In this document: one piece after another, positions 49,637-58,451 of the stretch
Layout of the letters: the number at the start of each line of letters is the position of its first letter
Numbering within the stretch: the stretch's first letter is position 1
Assembly: GCA_018655015.1 (NCBI GenBank)
Contig: JABIKK010000005.1
Coordinates: forward strand, 1-64,000
Origin: Candidatus Woesearchaeota archaeon
Lineage (GTDB): Archaea > Nanobdellota > Nanobdellia > SCGC-AAA011-G17 > UBA489
DNA: 64,000 nt
Direction of reading: 5' to 3'
Program-made: the position numbers and the translations under genes
Notes under the pieces: generated by a model
Told to the model about the DNA's origin: nothing
Databases searched by the model: none
Seen by the model: only the letters and a program-made list of their open reading frames with translations

Positions 49637-49870
49637 ATGGGGAAGGTGAGAATAAAGAAGAATTGTATTTCTAAAGTACCAATACTGTTAGACATCATAG
49701 CTTTTTTAATGGGAATTTTGGTTGTGTTGATTCTTGCTTTTTCAGGCGGTGCGATGAAGTATTGGAGATATAACGCATTTAAGGGTCTTTATGGATCTAT
49801 TGCACCTTTGGCTTTAGTTCTTTTTGTAGTAATACTAATTGTAATTTATTTGAAGATTAACGAGAATTAA
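49637..49870 (+). CDS. Small two-helix membrane protein, 77 aa
   Basis: A basic N-terminus (MGKVRIKKNCISK), two hydrophobic segments (PILLDIIAFLMGILVVLIL, ~15-33; SIAPLALVLFVVILIVIYL, ~54-72) and a short polar loop. Family unknown. TATA-like TTTATATATT lies at 49608-49617. Its end overlaps the convergent rpl44e gene by 4 nt. Confidence 0.55.
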   Translation: MGKVRIKKNCISKVPILLDIIAFLMGILVVLILAFSGGAMKYWRYNAFKGLYGSIAPLALVLFVVILIVIYLKINEN

Positions 49871-50187
49871 TTTTTTTCTTCAATAGTTAGTTTTTTTGCT
49901 CTAGTCCCTGAGGATTTTACTTGAGTTTTTTTACAAGTAGTGCATGTTAATCTGAAGTCTGATTTTTTAGAGGTTTTTGCTCCAGTTCTTTTATATCCAG
50001 AAATAGGTTTTCTTGAAAATTTTCCATGGTTTCCAAACCCTGCTTTTGCAGAACCTCTCTTTGTGAGTCTTGCCATAGAACCACTTTTTAGTGTTCCCCT
50101 TTCTTTCTTTTTAGCAAGGGCTACAGTATGTTCTGTTTGAGCCTTACATTTTGGACAAAATGTTTTTTTACTTTTTGGAGTTTTCAA
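49867..50187 (-). CDS. rpl44e: Ribosomal protein eL42 (L44e)
   Basis: A 50S zinc-binding protein near the E site. 106 residues with the paired motifs FCPKCKAQTEHTV (~10-22) and LTCTTCKKTQVKSSGTRAKK (~80-99), enclosing the basic Gly-rich middle. This is the upstream gene's (GINS) downstream neighbour: its start overlaps the GINS end by 20 nt. The usual L44e-S27e adjacency of archaea is interrupted only by the 77-aa gene on the other strand. Confidence 0.95.
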   Translation of the reverse strand: MKTPKSKKTFCPKCKAQTEHTVALAKKKERGTLKSGSMARLTKRGSAKAGFGNHGKFSRKPISGYKRTGAKTSKKSDFRLTCTTCKKTQVKSSGTRAKKLTIEEKN

Positions 50188-50797
50188 TTTGTATTTCCTC
50201 TGCCCTCTTTCTTGTTATTAAGAGCTCGGCGGTTTTCTTCGGTAAAAAGGACATATCCTCTTGTTCGAATGGGCCGTAGATATTTAAATCATCAGCAACG
50301 AATTTTGGTACTGAATGTAAAAATCTTACCATTCTACCATTTTCTGATTCACTTTGTTCTGTTTTTATATCTTTTGGTGCTACTTCTTTTTGTTTTATCA
50401 CTACTTTTTTGCTTATTAAAACATTGTGGAGTATTCCCTTTCTATAATTGTCTAAAAGCTCTAGGACTTCGTTGTATAGTCTTTTTTCTTCTGGGAGCAT
50501 ATTTGTTCCAGATTCTTTGATATTTGCTCTTGAGGAGAGCATAGCGAGGTTCACGATCTTGTTTTCTCTCTTTTCATAGAATTCTTTGATTATTTTTCTT
50601 GCATTTTCTAGTTGTAATTGAGTTTTTTTTGAATCTGATGAAAATATTGAGTCTGAGGATTGTTCTGTTTTTAGAACTGCTTTTTTTTCTTCAAGATATT
50701 GTGATGTTTGATCAAAGAACTCTTCATCTAGCTTTTGCAGTTCTGGATTAATTTTCTCCTTCCTGAGTAGCTCAAAGAGCGTTTCGAATGTTAGCAT
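50168..50797 (-). CDS. GINS complex subunit (Gins51-like)
   Basis: A subunit of the GINS complex, which with MCM and GAN forms the archaeal CMG-like helicase. The N-terminal two-thirds is helical (LTFETLFELLRKEKINPELQ; MLPEEKRLYNEVLELLDNY). The C-terminal ~50 residues form the B domain: HSVPKFVADDLNIYGPFEQE then FLPKKTAELLITRKRAEEI, typical of Gins51. Start ATG 50797 has a G-rich SD right before it; the GTG at 50809 is less likely. A GAN/RecJ-like partner is encoded at 62082-63509. Confidence 0.85.
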   Translation of the reverse strand: MLTFETLFELLRKEKINPELQKLDEEFFDQTSQYLEEKKAVLKTEQSSDSIFSSDSKKTQLQLENARKIIKEFYEKRENKIVNLAMLSSRANIKESGTNMLPEEKRLYNEVLELLDNYRKGILHNVLISKKVVIKQKEVAPKDIKTEQSESENGRMVRFLHSVPKFVADDLNIYGPFEQEDMSFLPKKTAELLITRKRAEEIQIENSKK

Positions 50798-50884
50798 TAA
50801 ATCCCCCACGATTATCTTACAATGTGGCCTTATTAAATTTTATGGCTAGGAAAGCTTATAACCTCCTTTTAAAGGGTTTTGAGT

Positions 50885-51832
50885 ATGAAAATTAAAGTTG
50901 TAGAAGAGGACTTTAGAGTCGAGGAAATAGCTTCTTTTGATTTCAAGGATTTCAATGAAATTGAAGGACAGACCTATGGTTGTTTTTTACTTACTAAGAA
51001 AAGAAGGAATACTTCTGAAGTAATATCTGAAGTTGCTAGACGTCTAAGGATTAAGACAAGGTCTGTTGGTTTTGCAGGCAATAAAGATAGAATTGCAATC
51101 ACAAAACAGTTTATTTCCATCCCTTTAGATTCTGAAGAAGAGGTTTCTAATGTAACCGGTTTAGAGATTAATGAGGTTTCTTTAATTTTTAAAGGTTGGA
51201 TTGATGAAAGAATAACTCTTGGAAGTTTAGTGGGTAATAAATTTGAAGTTATTGTAAGAGGTCTTGAGAACGAGAGAGAGATTGAAGTTGGGAAAGTGAA
51301 GAACTTTTTTGGCGAACAGAGGTTTGGAACAAATAATATTGATGTGGGAAGAGCATTAGTTAAAAATGATTTTGAAGAGGCATCTAAATTAATTGGATTG
51401 GAAGTAGATGATAGGAATTTTGTAAACGCTCTCAGGGGACTGGATTCAAGGCAATCAAGATTTTATGTTAGTGCGTATCAATCGTGGTTATGGAATGAAG
51501 TTGCTGAGAAAATTGATAATGTTGATTGTTTGGAGTTAATCGGATTCTTAACTGAATTTGAGGATGAAGTAGTTTCAAAACATTATAGTGGGCTCTTATT
51601 GAAGGAAGGCATTAGTAAAGAGGGTTTTATGATTAAGCAGTTGAAGGAAGCAAGTTTGGAAGGGTCCAAGAGGAAGTTATTTTTAGACGTTAAAAATTTC
51701 AGTTACGAGTGGGGTGTTGATGAGATATTGGAAGGGAAGAAGAAATGCAAACTTCTTTTTGAGTTGAGTAAAGGTTGTTATGCTACAGTTTTGGTGGATT
51801 CACTATTTGGTCCGACTTGGAAAAGTATTTAA
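50885..51832 (+). CDS. truD: tRNA pseudouridine(13) synthase TruD
   Basis: Converts U13 of tRNAs to pseudouridine. The catalytic motif GFAGNKDRIAITKQFI (~61-76) with its Asp, NFFGEQRFG (~140-148) and the C-terminal RFYVSAYQSWLWNEVAEK (~197-214) identify the family. 315 residues is a little short for archaeal TruD (which often exceeds 350), with a reduced insertion domain. The ATG at 50885 suits the strand MKIKVVEEDFRVEEI. Confidence 0.93.
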   Translation: MKIKVVEEDFRVEEIASFDFKDFNEIEGQTYGCFLLTKKRRNTSEVISEVARRLRIKTRSVGFAGNKDRIAITKQFISIPLDSEEEVSNVTGLEINEVSLIFKGWIDERITLGSLVGNKFEVIVRGLENEREIEVGKVKNFFGEQRFGTNNIDVGRALVKNDFEEASKLIGLEVDDRNFVNALRGLDSRQSRFYVSAYQSWLWNEVAEKIDNVDCLELIGFLTEFEDEVVSKHYSGLLLKEGISKEGFMIKQLKEASLEGSKRKLFLDVKNFSYEWGVDEILEGKKKCKLLFELSKGCYATVLVDSLFGPTWKSI

Positions 51833-51882
51833 GCTATTATGTTTAAACTTTTTATATGAGGGGTGTAGATAGAGAGAGGAAA

Positions 51883-53631
51883 ATGCTCCATGAGCATGAG
51901 ATAGTTTTATTTTCTTTTATGTTTGCATTTTTCGTTATAGGTTTATTTGTTTGGGGTTTTGATGCTAATGCATTAGATTACTCTGTTGAAGGTGTTTCTT
52001 TTGCTGATGGAACTTCCCTTAATTTAGTTGCAGAAAACGGAATAGAGAAAACTACTGATCTTATCTTGACTAATCCTTTAGATGGTGATTCTGCCATTGT
52101 TGTTTTGGAATTAGATTATGTTTGCGAAATATTTAGTGAAGAGGTTATTGTTGATGCGCAAACAGTTTGTGAAACTTTTAATTATGAGTTCTTGGACGGA
52201 TCAGTTATTTATCCAGGTGAATCTATTCGTGTTAGATTAATGTTTATTTCTGAAAATACTGTTAGTGCTGAAAGTATTTTTAATGTGATTACAACTGGAG
52301 GAATAACTACGTTTATAGTTAAGTTTGATTCTTCAGTAAATGGAGTTTCTACTGACACAGATTTGTTTGAGAATCCATTGTTTGAGTTGTTGAGGGATGC
52401 TCTTGGTTTAGGGGATGGTGTTTCTGCTGAAGGACTTTTAGATCCGATTATTTATGCAGATAGTACTACTGATTTAGGACTTACATTACAGCCTCAATTA
52501 TTTTTTGGTTCACAGGATGTTACATTATTAGATCAGAAAACAAAGACTATTGAATTTGTAAACTTGGCTCCCGAAGCAATTACTATTGAAGGGATTCAAG
52601 GCAGTTTACAAGGCATTATCTTGTCTGGAGATTTAAGTGTAGTATTGGCTGAAGGTGAAAGAATTCCTTTAGATGTTACTTGTGCCCCTACAGAAATAAT
52701 GTCTTTGAATGGAGAGGTGTTAACACTTCTAACAGATAGAGGAAATTTAGATCTTGAGATTTATTGTGATGGAATTGAGGGTCTTTCTAATGTGATAGAC
52801 AATACTGCTCCAGTGGTTAATATTCTTGAACCCGTTGCTAGTTCGGTTAGCGGGGCCACAAATGTTAAAGTTGTTGCCTATGATGGTGGCGCCATGTATG
52901 ATGTTGCTGTTTTGAAAGTGTATTTTGGTTCTAAACTAATTAAGAGATACACAACTCCTGCAATCAAAGGAAGTAATGTTTATGAGTTTAGTGTGGACAC
53001 GGCTGGACTGAGTTTAGGTTCTGATGAACTTTATGCTACTGCTGTAGACTACGCAGGAAATAGTGGTTTATCTGAAAAAGTGACATTAACTATTATTGCG
53101 CCCCCTATTGCGGTTGCTGCAGATGAAGCTGTTACAACAGATCCCGTGACTGAAGAGACAATTGTTCAAGAACCAGTAATTCCATTAGTTCAAGTTAATT
53201 TTGGAAGTGGTTATACTGCGGTTACAAGTGAAGATTTGATTAATGCTGGTGTTGCCGATGTTAAGATTGAATATCATGTATTTGGTGTCGGAGATGTTAA
53301 GTTTGAGTTTAAATCTGCTAATTTAGGAAATGTCAATCTGGATCAAGTTAAAAATAAAAATGTAGTTAAAAAATCTATAAGTGGGGCAGAAATAATAGAT
53401 ATGCCTCAATTTGTGATAGATTATTTTTTGAAAACTCTTGGAGCCGATTCTATGATTATGCCTATGAATAAACCTCAAGGGTATGTGCTTGGTGACGAAT
53501 TAATTGCTTATTACTATAGGGAAGATGGCAGTTCTTTTCAAATAATGCCTGATGATTTAATTTCTATATCTGAAGACGGTGAAATGTTATACTTAGAAAT
53601 GAAATCAAACTCTATTTTGGAAGGGAGCTGA
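51883..53631 (+). CDS. Exported surface protein with Ig-like repeats, about 582 aa
   Basis: The N-terminal hydrophobic signal (LFSFMFAFFVIGLFVWGF, ~8-25) leads to a beta-rich protein. Tandem Ig/cadherin-like domains are suggested by PVVNILEPVASSVSGATNVK and VTLTIIAPP, a common surface-protein pattern. The C-terminal ~150 residues are a further alpha-beta domain. I prefer ATG 51883, about 25 nt after TATA-like TTTATAT (51850-51856), to the ATG at 51856 within it. The next secreted-protein gene follows 5 nt downstream. Family unknown. Confidence 0.65.
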   Translation: MLHEHEIVLFSFMFAFFVIGLFVWGFDANALDYSVEGVSFADGTSLNLVAENGIEKTTDLILTNPLDGDSAIVVLELDYVCEIFSEEVIVDAQTVCETFNYEFLDGSVIYPGESIRVRLMFISENTVSAESIFNVITTGGITTFIVKFDSSVNGVSTDTDLFENPLFELLRDALGLGDGVSAEGLLDPIIYADSTTDLGLTLQPQLFFGSQDVTLLDQKTKTIEFVNLAPEAITIEGIQGSLQGIILSGDLSVVLAEGERIPLDVTCAPTEIMSLNGEVLTLLTDRGNLDLEIYCDGIEGLSNVIDNTAPVVNILEPVASSVSGATNVKVVAYDGGAMYDVAVLKVYFGSKLIKRYTTPAIKGSNVYEFSVDTAGLSLGSDELYATAVDYAGNSGLSEKVTLTIIAPPIAVAADEAVTTDPVTEETIVQEPVIPLVQVNFGSGYTAVTSEDLINAGVADVKIEYHVFGVGDVKFEFKSANLGNVNLDQVKNKNVVKKSISGAEIIDMPQFVIDYFLKTLGADSMIMPMNKPQGYVLGDELIAYYYREDGSSFQIMPDDLISISEDGEMLYLEMKSNSILEGS

Positions 53632-53636
53632 TCGAT

Positions 53637-54803
53637 TTGAAAAAATTTTTAACATTAGTTTTGTTTATGGTTTTAATTGTATTTTCTTCATCTGTAATTG
53701 CTCCGGGACCTGGTCCGCCAATTAAACCGGTTCCATTGGCATTTGTTACAGGAACAGATGATTATGCATTGACAGCTTTACAAGCTGACGACATCACGAT
53801 TGATCTTTCTGTTACTGGAACTGCAAAAGCTACAAATGATGTATTGGTACTGAGGGCAGAAGACGGAACCGATTATCTTGCTTTTGAACTAGCTGTGGAT
53901 TATACAACTGATGCAGATTCGGAAGACAATGTTACTAATGTCTCTCTTGAAAATGTTGTTGTGGACTTTGATCTTGATAATAATAAAATACTTGCAACTT
54001 CTCCCGGAACTTCTGCAGTATCAGCAATAAGTAAGATGTATATTCCTAAGCTAAGTGGTGCCAATGTGATTGTAGTTTGTAGTGGAGCTACAACAATTGC
54101 ACAAACAGGAACTGGTTGCGGTTCTACCGAAGGGGTTACAGAAGAATTAATTTACCTAAATGGTTACACCGGAAGATATACACTTAATTCATATTCTTAT
54201 GGGGGTAATGATTACTGGGAGGTTGAAGGGGTTACTGGAACAGGATTACATATATTCTCTTTGGATTTTGGTGGTGGAGATGGTTTAGATTTTGTAACTA
54301 CTGGAGAAGTTATTGATATGGATGAAGGCATTTCTAGGAATGTTATCTCCAGGGAAAGTTTGGAATATTTCTTATTGTACAAAGGAGATAAATATAAAAT
54401 TATGGTGAGATCTGTCGATGCAGGAAATAACTTTGCATCAATTTATGTTGAAGGAAAGGAAAATATACTTTCTGTAGAAATTGGCGACTCTAAAGAGCTT
54501 GATTTAGACCATGATGGTGTTGTGGATATTGTTCTAATGGTAGATAACATCAAATATCCAGATGTTTATTTGACTATTTCCCTCTATACTGAAGAGTTTA
54601 CTTTTGATCCAAAAGATCAAACAGAAACTACTAAAGATAGGGGAACGATGTTCGGTTCAGGTGACTTGTGGAGTAGATTTGTTGGAGATGAGGAGAATTC
54701 TAAGGCAGTTGTTTTTGTATACTTAGTAATTGGTTTGATTTTTGTAGGATTTGCTGTTTTGTTTGGTGGGAAGATCGTTGGGAAAGTTTGGCAGGCAACA
54801 TAG
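53637..54803 (+). CDS. Surface protein with signal peptide and C-terminal membrane anchor, 388 aa
   Basis: A signal peptide (FLTLVLFMVLIVFSSSVIA, ~4-22), a Pro/Gly patch (PGPGPPIKPVPL) and a Thr/Asp/Gly-rich beta domain (about 35-320), then a C-terminal transmembrane helix (VFVYLVIGLIFVGFAVLFGG, ~360-379) with a short basic tail. That is the topology of a wall- or membrane-anchored surface protein. The start is a TTG (53637) with GGGAG upstream. Paired in an operon with the preceding exported protein. Low charge and high Thr/Ser suggest glycosylation, not shown. Confidence 0.68.
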   Translation: MKKFLTLVLFMVLIVFSSSVIAPGPGPPIKPVPLAFVTGTDDYALTALQADDITIDLSVTGTAKATNDVLVLRAEDGTDYLAFELAVDYTTDADSEDNVTNVSLENVVVDFDLDNNKILATSPGTSAVSAISKMYIPKLSGANVIVVCSGATTIAQTGTGCGSTEGVTEELIYLNGYTGRYTLNSYSYGGNDYWEVEGVTGTGLHIFSLDFGGGDGLDFVTTGEVIDMDEGISRNVISRESLEYFLLYKGDKYKIMVRSVDAGNNFASIYVEGKENILSVEIGDSKELDLDHDGVVDIVLMVDNIKYPDVYLTISLYTEEFTFDPKDQTETTKDRGTMFGSGDLWSRFVGDEENSKAVVFVYLVIGLIFVGFAVLFGGKIVGKVWQAT

Positions 54804-54842
54804 TTTAGGTAGTTTTATATATTTTAATTCTGGGGAACTTAT

Positions 54843-55895
54843 ATGTTCAAGTTTTTGAAGAATAAGGTTAAGGATGCTTTAGATAAGATAAGCAAGAAAG
54901 TAGAGGATGAGGTCCCGGATGAGGTCCCAGAGGTTCTTGAAGAGGCTAAGGAGACTAAAAAAGAAGAATCTAAGGAAAATGAAGTTAAGCCTACTGAAGT
55001 TAAAGAAGTTAAATCTAAAGGAATTATTAGCAAAATAAAGAAATCTATTTCTACTAAAAAAATAAGTGAGTCTAAATTCGAAGAACTTTTTTCTGAACTA
55101 GAAATGGCATTACTAGAAAATAATGTTGCGCTGGATGTTATTGATAAAATAAAAAAAGATCTCATTGGAGATATTGTTGATAAGCCAATAAAAAGAAATG
55201 AAGTCACCAGCAAGATTCTAAATAGTTTAATGGGGAGCATTGAAAGTTTATTTGATGTAGAAAGTGTTGATGTTGTTAAAGAGATAAAGAATAAATCTGA
55301 AAAACCTTATGTAATTTGTTTTGTTGGTGTTAATGGGTGCGGTAAGACCACAACAATCGCAAAGGTTGCAAATTATCTTAAGAAAAATAAATTAAATGTT
55401 TTGATGGTTGCAGGAGATACATGGAGGGCGGCAAGTATTCAACAATTAGAAGAGCATGGTAAAAATTTAGATATTAGGGTGATTAAACATAATTATGGTA
55501 GTGATCCTGCTGCAGTAGCATTTGATGGTATCAAGGCAGCAAAATCTAATAATGTTGATGTTGTGTTGATTGACACTGCTGGAAGGCAGCATAGTAATAA
55601 AGATTTAATGAGGGAATTAGAAAAGATAGTTAGGGTTTCTAAACCAGACTTGAATGTTTTTGTTGGTGAAAGTATTACTGGTAATGATTGCGTTTTACAA
55701 GCTAAACAATTTGGAGATGTTGTTGATTTGGGAGGAGTTGTTTTAACAAAAGCAGATGTGGATGAAAAAGGGGGGGCCGCAGTTTCTGTTGGATATGTGA
55801 CTGGAAAACCAATATTGTTTTTGGGAAAGGGGCAAGAGTACGAAGATCTTGAAGTTTTTAATAAAAAAAGTATAATGGATTCATTAGGAATTTAG
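54843..55895 (+). CDS. ftsY: Signal recognition particle receptor FtsY
   Basis: The SRP receptor GTPase that docks ribosome-SRP complexes at the membrane. The N-terminal ~75 residues are highly charged (DEVPDEVPEVLEEAKET), typical of the A domain, followed by the N domain and a G domain with G1 GVNGCGKTTTIAKV (~161-174), the insertion-box GDTWRAASIQQL, G3 DTAGRQHSN (~241-249), and the C-terminal PILFLGKGQEYEDLEVF. 350 residues. TATA-like TTTTATATATT at 54812-54822. Genes for exported proteins surround it. Confidence 0.95.
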   Translation: MFKFLKNKVKDALDKISKKVEDEVPDEVPEVLEEAKETKKEESKENEVKPTEVKEVKSKGIISKIKKSISTKKISESKFEELFSELEMALLENNVALDVIDKIKKDLIGDIVDKPIKRNEVTSKILNSLMGSIESLFDVESVDVVKEIKNKSEKPYVICFVGVNGCGKTTTIAKVANYLKKNKLNVLMVAGDTWRAASIQQLEEHGKNLDIRVIKHNYGSDPAAVAFDGIKAAKSNNVDVVLIDTAGRQHSNKDLMRELEKIVRVSKPDLNVFVGESITGNDCVLQAKQFGDVVDLGGVVLTKADVDEKGGAAVSVGYVTGKPILFLGKGQEYEDLEVFNKKSIMDSLGI

Positions 55896-55947
55896 ATTTA
55901 TTTCTTTTAAAAAGGTTTAAATAGGCGTTACCCATGTGATTCAATAG

Positions 55948-57081
55948 ATGGCTACAAAAAAGAGGGCTACTCGTAAGAAGTGTTCGAATTGTCATAAACT
56001 TACCAGTACTGAACATAAGTTTTGTCAACATTGCGGACATAATTTGACGCCACATAAAAAAAGAGGAGTGCATAAGTGCCCTAATTGTAAGGGTGTTATA
56101 GAGGGACATTCTCGATATTGTAAGCATTGTGGAACTAGTATTGATACCTATGCCCACCATGCATTTGTTAGACTTCTGATGTTTTTTATTGTTTTTTTAG
56201 TTGTGGCTTTCGCTTTACTAATATTCTTTTCACCTGCATTAGTTGATTATGGAGGGGAACAAGTTACTGTTTCTGAAACAAAAGATCCATTTTTGAGGAT
56301 GGGTAACGCCGTTTGCACATGGAAAGATGATTCATTTAACCTTTGTACTAACGTGAACTGGGATGGAAATGAGAATGATTATGTTAAATGTAGTTTTTCA
56401 GGAAATATAGATGAGAAAAGTTGGACTTCAAGCCCGCTCACTTGTTGTGGAGATGTTGGGACTGATGAAGGAATTAAATTAGCGAGATCTTTTTTGTTTG
56501 ACGAAGGTGGGAATACTTATGAGGATGAAGGCGTGAGCGTTTCTTGTTCTGGAAAACCTTCTTCGTTTGGAAGTAATCAATTTTTACCAAAGCCTCTTGA
56601 AGAATATGAGATGAGTTATTGGTTTACAGCTAAATCAGCTAGTACTTCTGGCAAGGGCAGGGGTACTGAGTACATTAATTTCCCAAGTAGGGTGAAAAGT
56701 TGTGAATACACTGGTCGTTGGATAACTACTAGGGATATTAGTTCTGACTTTTGTATTGGGGCCGAAGGTGTGTTCAGTGGATATGCAGATCTTTTCGAAC
56801 AAACAGTTTACAGTGACCCTGGAACATTTAGGTGGGAGGGAGTTTCAGAGAATTTACTCAATCCTGAAGGAGTAGTTTATGAAAATTATGCAGTTTATTC
56901 TTCTTTATGTAGTCCTGATTTTGGCATAACTCCCAAATATTATGTAAGGGGTAACTTGGGAAGTGTAAATAGTACAACTGGCTTTGGAACAGATCAACTA
57001 GCTCTATCATGGGATTATTATAGTAACTTTCCACGCCCAGGTGTAAATATTTTCCTAGATTTAAACTGTACACTTTATTAA
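55948..57081 (+). CDS. Double zinc-ribbon membrane protein with exported Cys-rich domain, 377 aa
   Basis: Two N-terminal zinc ribbons (CSNCHKLTSTEHKFCQHCG, ~13-31; CPNCKGVIEGHSRYCKHCG, ~44-62) face the cytosol. One transmembrane helix follows (LLMFFIVFLVVAFALLIFF, ~72-90), then an extracellular part of about 280 residues with many cysteines (NAVCTWKDD, FNLCTNVN, LTCCGDVG, DFCIGA). No family recognised for the outer domain. It follows ftsY by 52 nt and precedes a signal-peptide gene; a TATA-like TTAAATAGG is at 55916-55924. Confidence 0.7.
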   Translation: MATKKRATRKKCSNCHKLTSTEHKFCQHCGHNLTPHKKRGVHKCPNCKGVIEGHSRYCKHCGTSIDTYAHHAFVRLLMFFIVFLVVAFALLIFFSPALVDYGGEQVTVSETKDPFLRMGNAVCTWKDDSFNLCTNVNWDGNENDYVKCSFSGNIDEKSWTSSPLTCCGDVGTDEGIKLARSFLFDEGGNTYEDEGVSVSCSGKPSSFGSNQFLPKPLEEYEMSYWFTAKSASTSGKGRGTEYINFPSRVKSCEYTGRWITTRDISSDFCIGAEGVFSGYADLFEQTVYSDPGTFRWEGVSENLLNPEGVVYENYAVYSSLCSPDFGITPKYYVRGNLGSVNSTTGFGTDQLALSWDYYSNFPRPGVNIFLDLNCTLY

Positions 57082-57131
57082 GAAAGTTTTATAAGGATGA
57101 ATTAGAGTGATTAAATGGTAGGAGGATGATG

Positions 57132-57722
57132 ATGAGGGACCATACAGTTTTTGCAGTCGTGTTGTTAGTTTTCGCAATAGGTTTTTATTCATTTACTTCT
57201 GTTAGTCCTACCGGTCAAGCTTATGGAGTTTATTCTGTGGGTGAACTTTATGATGGTCCTGTAACAACAGCTGCAGGTAATCACTTTTGGTCAGACAATA
57301 ATCCTCCACCATTGGGTAATCCTTTAAGGGTTAAGAGTCTCTTTGAGGGAGAAGTTAATGAGGAAAGAGGAACAATACAACTTTGTGTTGAAAGAGCCTT
57401 ACAATATTTACATCAAGCTACATTCGAAGAAGCAAAATATCAGTTTAGACGAACTGGTGTTTGCATGGGTGTAAATCCTGAGAACTTAGATATTGATGGT
57501 GATGGTTTTTTGACTAGAGAGGATATTGAGATCTCCGAAGCGTATTATAGTTTAAGTGGAATTACAAAAATACAAAAGAATGAATTAAATGAATTGCTTC
57601 CTTGTAGTGCTAGTAATGAGGGAAGACGTATTTTCCTGTCTGGCGAGTATAAAACATGTATTAACCTTAGGAATTCTCCTGGTTACAAATTCTTGAATTG
57701 GGACATGTTTGGTTATGTTTAA
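57132..57722 (+). CDS. Exported protein with EF-hand/dockerin-like calcium motif, 196 aa
   Basis: An N-terminal signal anchor (VFAVVLLVFAIGFYSF, ~6-21). Near residues 118-130 the segment DIDGDGFLTREDIE matches the calcium-binding loop of EF-hands and dockerins (D-x-D-x-D-G-x-x-x-x-x-E/D). Four cysteines flank it. Start: of three consecutive in-frame ATGs I choose the last (57132), 6 nt after the SD GGAGG (57121-57125). It may attach to another surface protein via calcium; only one loop is clear. Family unknown. Confidence 0.65.
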   Translation: MRDHTVFAVVLLVFAIGFYSFTSVSPTGQAYGVYSVGELYDGPVTTAAGNHFWSDNNPPPLGNPLRVKSLFEGEVNEERGTIQLCVERALQYLHQATFEEAKYQFRRTGVCMGVNPENLDIDGDGFLTREDIEISEAYYSLSGITKIQKNELNELLPCSASNEGRRIFLSGEYKTCINLRNSPGYKFLNWDMFGYV

Positions 57723-57775
57723 AGGGCCTTTTATAGGGGAAAGACTTATTAATTGACTATCCTTTGGTGGTAACC

Positions 57776-58444
57776 ATGGCGGGCTTAGATGAGACTACTA
57801 AGAATATATTATTGTTCTTAGGCTTGGTTGTGTTAATTGGAGCAATAGTTTTTATTACTCTTAGTTTCTTTGATGATTCTGATCCTTCTTTAGATGTTGA
57901 AGAAAACATAAATGAAAGTATTGAGAATTTAGAAGAGTTACCTGATCAAGGTTTAGAACTTACAGAAGTAGTTGTTTCTTCTCAATTTAGTGACTCTGTT
58001 AAGCCAGATCACATACAGAAAGGAAGCATGAAAATAAGACTGGGAAATGTTTATGCTGAAGAATCTAATGGAGGGGAATGGGATTTGTATATTGAAGTTC
58101 TTGGCGAAGATTTGTTAGTTGATGAAGGCGAAAGTAGAGCTGCAGGCAATTTCTTTTTTAGAAGTCCACTTTCTTGGAATGCGGACTTGATGAAGCATAG
58201 AAAAGATTTGAATCCTCTTCTAACTTGCGATCTTAATTCAGAAGGAAGGTTCTGGAATACAACTTATTGCATAAGTCTGAACGCATTGGACGAAGGTTAT
58301 TTTGGTCAAACTGTTAGATTAGTTTATACTGACAAAAGTATTGCAGATGTTGAGGAGCTTACCTTACTTGCACTAACAAGAGAAGATAGGACTTTTATTT
58401 TTGAATTACAAATACCGAAAGAGTTTTATGAGCAATTAGTTTAA
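57776..58444 (+). CDS. Single-pass membrane protein with exported domain, 222 aa
   Basis: One hydrophobic helix near the N-terminus (ILLFLGLVVLIGAIVFITL, ~11-29) and an acidic exported domain of about 190 residues, rich in beta strands, with two cysteines (LLTCDLN, TTYCISLN). Start ATG 57776, SD GGTGG (57766-57770), TATA-like CTTTTATAGG (57728-57737). It is followed 7 nt later by the pilin-like gene and probably co-transcribed. Family unknown. Confidence 0.62.
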   Translation: MAGLDETTKNILLFLGLVVLIGAIVFITLSFFDDSDPSLDVEENINESIENLEELPDQGLELTEVVVSSQFSDSVKPDHIQKGSMKIRLGNVYAEESNGGEWDLYIEVLGEDLLVDEGESRAAGNFFFRSPLSWNADLMKHRKDLNPLLTCDLNSEGRFWNTTYCISLNALDEGYFGQTVRLVYTDKSIADVEELTLLALTREDRTFIFELQIPKEFYEQLV

Positions 58445-58451
58445 AGTTTGT

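Noticed and set aside
50128-50520. 130-codon plus-strand ORF opposite the GINS gene
   Set aside because: Phe/Leu/Val-rich shadow of a Lys/Glu-rich helical protein; the minus-strand GINS motifs are clear.
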